A stretch of 64,000 bases of DNA, from the NCBI GenBank assembly GCA_003996215.1, contig QJPP01000055.1:496001-560000 (forward strand). Reading direction: 5' to 3'. Source of the stretch: Jaltomata sinuosa (taxonomy: Eukaryota; Streptophyta; Magnoliopsida; Solanales; Solanaceae). Below the pieces are notes generated by a model. The model saw nothing but the letters and a program-made list of their open reading frames with translations. It was not told where the DNA came from and ran no database searches. Made by a program: the position numbers and the translations under genes. This document shows positions 59,949-64,000 of this stretch, one piece after another; within the stretch, counting starts at the first letter, position 1, and each line of letters begins with the position of its first letter.

Positions 59949-61349
59949 TTACAATGACTTTTTTTCTTTAGGATTATAAAACAGACCACCTTTCGTTCCT
60001 TTAGGGTACCCAATAAAAACGCAAACTTTCGTTCTTGGTTCTAATTTTTTTGCCTTCCCTTTCAGCACATGTGCTAGACATCCCCAAATCTGAACATGTT
60101 TCAAACTAGGTTTGTGCGCAGTCCACAGTTCTATGGATGTTACAGGTACATACTTAGAAGGAACCAAATTCAAAATATAGTTTGCAGTTTCTAGTGCATA
60201 TCCCCAAAACGAAAAGGACAAATCAGAGTAGCTCATCATAGATCTAACCATTTCTAAAAGAGTTTGATTTCTTCTTTTCGCTACACCATTCTGTTGTGGC
60301 GTTCTAGGTGCAGATATTTGAGACGTAATTCCTTATTCTGATAAGTAACTAATGAACTCTGTGGAGAGGTATTCGCCACCACGATCAGATCGTAGTGACT
60401 TGATATATTTTCCATGACGTTTCTCCGTTTCTGTCTTAATTTTTTTGAATTTCTCAAAGCATTCAGACTTACGACGCAACAAATAAATATATCCATATTT
60501 TGAATAGTCATCAATGAAAGTCACGAAATACTCATAACCACCTCTCGCTTGAACGTTCATCGGGCCACACAAATCAGAATGAATTAACTCTAGTTTATCA
60601 TTGGCCCTATTCCCTTTTGAGGGAAAATGTCTCTTAGTCATTTTTCCTTCTAAACATGATTCACATGTTGATAGTGCCTCCACTTTCAATGAACCTAAAG
60701 GTCCATCTCGAACCAACCTTGAAATTCTGTCTAGATTTATATGACATAGACGCAAGTGCCATAAATAGGTCTCATTAAATTCAGAAGATCGTTTTCTTTT
60801 ACTAGAGAGGTTAACATTATTCAGTTCAATAGTTTGTTGTAGTTCAGGAGAGACATTAATAATAAAAAGACCATCAATCAATGTACCAGCAGAGATAAAA
60901 TATTTATTATAGCTAATAACACAACAGTTATCAGAAAAATTAACATTATAACTATCTCTTAAAACTCTAGAAAGTGAAATTAAATTTCTTCTAACAGCAG
61001 GTGCATATAATGCGTCTCTTAAAATTAAAACTCTATCACTACCAAACGAGATATTAATATTTCCTAATGCTAAAGCTGGAGCTGTTGAGCCATCTGCTTG
61101 AAAAACATTAACTTCACCTCTAATCAGCTTGCGCATTTCTTGAAACTCCTGCATTGTAGTGCAGATGTGATCAGTGGATCCTGAGTCTACACACCATGAC
61201 GTGGTAGAAACAGTCGCTAAACACGTTTCAACGACAAGTGAAAGTGAGTTATCCAGCTTGTTTTTCTGCTTGGCTAAGAAAACTGGACAATGTGCCATCC
61301 AATGACCTGACATCTTGCAATGAAAACACTTGTCGTTAGGCTTTTTCAT
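59949..61349 (-). pseudogene. Copia zinc knuckle, protease and integrase, broken
   Basis: The 61,349-60,333 segment has the gag CCHC knuckle (CFHCKMSGHWMAHC), the protease motif WCVDSGSTDHIC, the integrase zinc-binding HLRLCHIN...CESCLEG and the integrase core beginning HSDLCGPM with FIDDYSKYGYIYL and SDRGGEYLS. A stop at about 60,333 and a frame change precede 60,251-59,949 (WGYALETANYILNLVPSK and the GCLAHV...FIGYPKGTKG region). Not functional. Confidence 0.92.
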
Positions 61350-62791
61350 GCCTCTAGTTAGATCTACAACTTTGTTAGCATTCGAGTCTTTTTCTTCTTC
61401 TTTTCACATTTTGATTTAGAAGTAGAACCTTTCTCAATAAAGTTATGACCCTCAAATTTATATTGACTCATAATAGTGCTAAGGGAGGAAACAGAAGACA
61501 TATTGAATCTAAGATTGAAAAAGTTACAATAGATCAACAAAACAGTCATAAAGTTACAATAGATCAACAAAACAGTCATATAAACATTGAATAATTAAAT
61601 TCAAACTCATCATATACATATATATTCATGCATCTCAAATAGCTAATCGATGGGATTGGAGAACTACTCATGCAATACACATATATGATGACCGATTATT
61701 CACTCCATGAACTCTTACAGACCTAACTCAAATGGAGAGTCTACTGTTAGTTTAAGTCAAGTGAAAATCAAAACCCTAGTTACATTGATCCAATCATATA
61801 TTACTCAGTTAAGGAGAGTTAATACAGATTATCAAACTAGTAATTAAAGACGTAGTGACTTGTATTAAATTTATCCGATATGGAGGAAGGTCTAAGCCAG
61901 CACATAAACTTAATACTTCATTACTATTTAATCTTGGTATTTATGGGAATGAACCTTTTGATCATCAAACAAATATTTGTTTCAAATTTATGTACTCTTA
62001 AATTTTCCAAAAAATTGCACCAAATTCTACAGTTCGTTCAATATACCATCTCACACACATATGTATACAAATATATAATGACCAATTATTCACTCCATAA
62101 ACTTTCACAGATCTAACTCAGATGGAGAGTATATTGTTAGTTTAAGTCAAGTGAAAATCAAAACTCTAGTTACATTGATCCAATCATGTATCACTCAGTT
62201 AGGAGAGTTAATACAGATTATCAAACTAGCAATTAAATACGTATTGACTTGTATTAAATTCATCCGATATGAAGGAAGGTCTAAGCCAACACATAAACTT
62301 AATACTATTTAATCTAGGTGATCATGAGAACGAACTTTTATGACCAGTTGAATTTTTCTTTCTACAAATTTTTCATACAAAAAAATTTCCAGAAAAAAAT
62401 ATCACATTAATGTCTCCATACCATCGCATGCATCATACACATAATGAAAACGATGACATGTTGATAACAATATTGCAATAATCCATTGAATATTATATTG
62501 TACTAAAATATGCTTTTATTAATTCAAAACTTTTCAGAATTAATTTCTTCAAGAATCATGGGACACCATCGACATTCATGTGAAACAGAAAAATACACCC
62601 AACAGTTGATTTTTGCTCTTGTTTTCAAAATTCAAATTTCTTTGGGTTCAATAATACAAAATTAAAGAACTCCCAATTAAAATTAGAATATTACAATAAT
62701 TACTAGGAAAAAATTATTCACTTGCCATCTATTCTCATGCATAATTTGAACATATGTTTATTGCTTATTATCTATTTAGATGTAAGCATGA
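61350..62791 (-). pseudogene. Copia leader and gag remnant
   Basis: The only gag-like reading is a short frame (61,579-61,364) that starts MSSVSSLSTIMSQYKFEGHN and jumps almost at once to a lysine-rich KCEKKKKK stretch that normally precedes the zinc knuckle; most of gag is gone. A 30-bp segment is tandemly repeated at about 61,524-61,583. Upstream is a non-coding duplication (see next entry). Confidence 0.75.
61680..62335. repeat. Direct duplication of about 250 bp, 395 bp apart, in the copia leader
   Basis: The segment starting near CCGATTATTCACTCCATGAA (61,692) and running to CACATAAACTTAATACT recurs from about 62,079 (CCAATTATTCACTCCATAAA), with TTAGTTTAAGTCAAGTGAAA and CCAATCAT in both. 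Confidence 0.85.
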
Positions 62792-62804
62792 CTCTGATAC
62801 CAAT

Positions 62805-64000
62805 TGTTAGAAAACAGTACACGCAGCGAAAACATTCTAGGAACATACTGCTTACATGAATAATAGACAACAAATAACAACATGTAGTACACATAAGGCG
62901 TGCTGAAAATTAACCAAGAATTACCTCTTGAAACGTGAGCAGATATTTTGAAGTAAGCCCGACTTTAGTTCTACGGTCTTCTCCAGTGATCCCAAATTCA
63001 CAGCTGAACTCTCTCAATACTTAGGTGGACAAGTATTATACAGAAAACCAATTATTTCTTTCTAGGTTGAAAGAACTCCTATTTATAGAGGAGCTCTCCC
63101 AATTCAAAAGGGAGAATAAAAAATATATGTATGTTTCAAAAACAAAACTTGTATTTTTTGTTTCAAAACCAACAAAAACGTGTACTTTTTTGTTTCCTTT
63201 TTTTTTTCTTTTTTTTTCTTTCCCCTAGAAAATAGGATTTTGAGTTCTAGTTAAATATGGACATTGTAGGGATCACATAATTAATTATTGAGGCTCCCTA
63301 TTATGAAAATAATTTAAAATATTAATTTAAATTATTCTTACCATAATAAATTACAAATTATTCCACTAGAAATTCGTAATTGCACTCCTCTATTTATTTT
63401 TTAAAATTCCCTATTAAACACTTATGTAATTCCATGTTAAGATTACATATACTAATCAATAAATTAAATTACTGACGAACTTAATTAATGATTAATTTCC
63501 TTTAGAGCAATACTTAACTTATTTCATATGTCGGATCCATAAATCCACCGACCGGGTATACACATGAAAACTTATAAGCTTCTCATAAAAGACGTATCAT
63601 CAATCTCTATACCGAGACATGGATTCCATCAAATAACTTATTATTTCACCAATATATATTATTATCATCCAATCTATCAAGCATATTGACCCATCTCAGG
63701 ATCTCGCCTTTTAATAAATCAAAACGATAATTAATATATACAGTTCATAATAGTTATATCAAGATTGAGAATATAAGTACATTTAATAGTTTAGAGAATA
63801 TATTTTTATCAATCAGTCTAAAACATCTATCTCTACTCGGTCCTGTTCAATACATATAAAATGACTAGCACGAGAAGTTAGAACTATACCGTTCTCGCTA
63901 TCAAGATAAATTACTTTAAATCTCGTGCTATAATCATTCTGATGGTTTGTCCAAATTTCCATCTACGATTGTGAACTATAATTTTAACTTATAAGAACCG
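62805..64000 (-). repeat. Copia 5' LTR, truncated by window
   Basis: Begins TGTTAGAAAACAGTACACGC on the plus strand; 1,196 bp are visible of an expected 1.37 kb. Confidence 0.9.

Larger units (their letters stand above)
56480..64000 (-). mobile_element. Ty1/copia LTR retrotransposon, minus strand, right end outside window
   Basis: In minus-strand order: 5' LTR (from 62,805 to beyond the window), primer site complementary to initiator tRNA-Met (TGGTATCAGAG, complement at about 62,792-62,802), a short gag remnant, protease-integrase-reverse transcriptase-RNase H (the copia order) and a 3' LTR at about 56,480-57,855. Stops and frame changes in pol and loss of most of gag make it non-autonomous. 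The left outer boundary is blurred: the expected TGTTAGAAAACAG reads CGGTCGGTAAACAG there. Confidence 0.93.

Overview
The window is nuclear DNA of a flowering plant, almost certainly Solanaceae. It is AT-rich and has few genes with small introns. It is packed with Solanaceae-type repeats: tRNA-derived SINEs, SINE tails of the type ending in CAGACCCCACTTGTGGGA plus TTG repeats, Stowaway and hAT MITEs, and an Ogre/Tat-like LTR starting TGTTGACACCC. No prokaryotic, plasmid or CRISPR features are present. Species cannot be told from sequence alone.

Layout. 0-3.1 kb: broken L1-clade LINE on the minus strand, cut by the left edge. 3.1-6.2 kb: AT-rich, with possible Helitron 3' hairpins. 6.2-21.5 kb: degenerate array of about 0.3-0.9 kb units, with 19 array copies (plus one elsewhere) of a module framed by box-C-like (RTGATGA) and box-D-like (CTGA) motifs and a short complementary terminal stem. 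It is interrupted by a 3.9-kb hAT transposon (8.53-12.40 kb), SINEs, a foldback element and a 0.3-kb insertion that joins mitochondrial atp1-like and plastid rpoC2-like sequence. 21.5-25.3 kb: no recognised gene. 25.3-28.6 kb: Stowaway MITE split by a solo LTR of about 3.1 kb, which itself carries another, structurally convincing copy of the C/D-like module. 29.5-30.0 kb: 5'-truncated RTE LINE. 30.7-33.5 kb: nested foldback elements, one carrying a captured SMAX1-like gene fragment. 33.5-39.4 kb: MITEs, a SINE and AT-rich spacer.

Two apparently intact protein genes are present. A ferric-chelate reductase (FRO family) lies on the plus strand at 39,517-45,756; its eight exons join in frame to 705 codons. 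An RBM18-like single-RRM protein lies on the minus strand at 49,407-50,808; four coding exons give 179 codons, and a non-coding 5' exon near 52.8 kb is probable. Around and inside them are many MITEs.

52.9-56.4 kb is spacer with a Stowaway and a 941-bp hAT-type non-autonomous element with a perfect 8-bp target duplication. 56.5-64 kb is a minus-strand Ty1/copia retrotransposon with both LTRs (the right one cut by the window edge), a tRNA-Met-type primer site, a broken pol and most of gag missing.

The most unusual material is the C/D-RNA-like array, its related copy inside the LTR, and the organellar chimera inserted into one array unit. These are read from sequence only; no database search or folding program was run.
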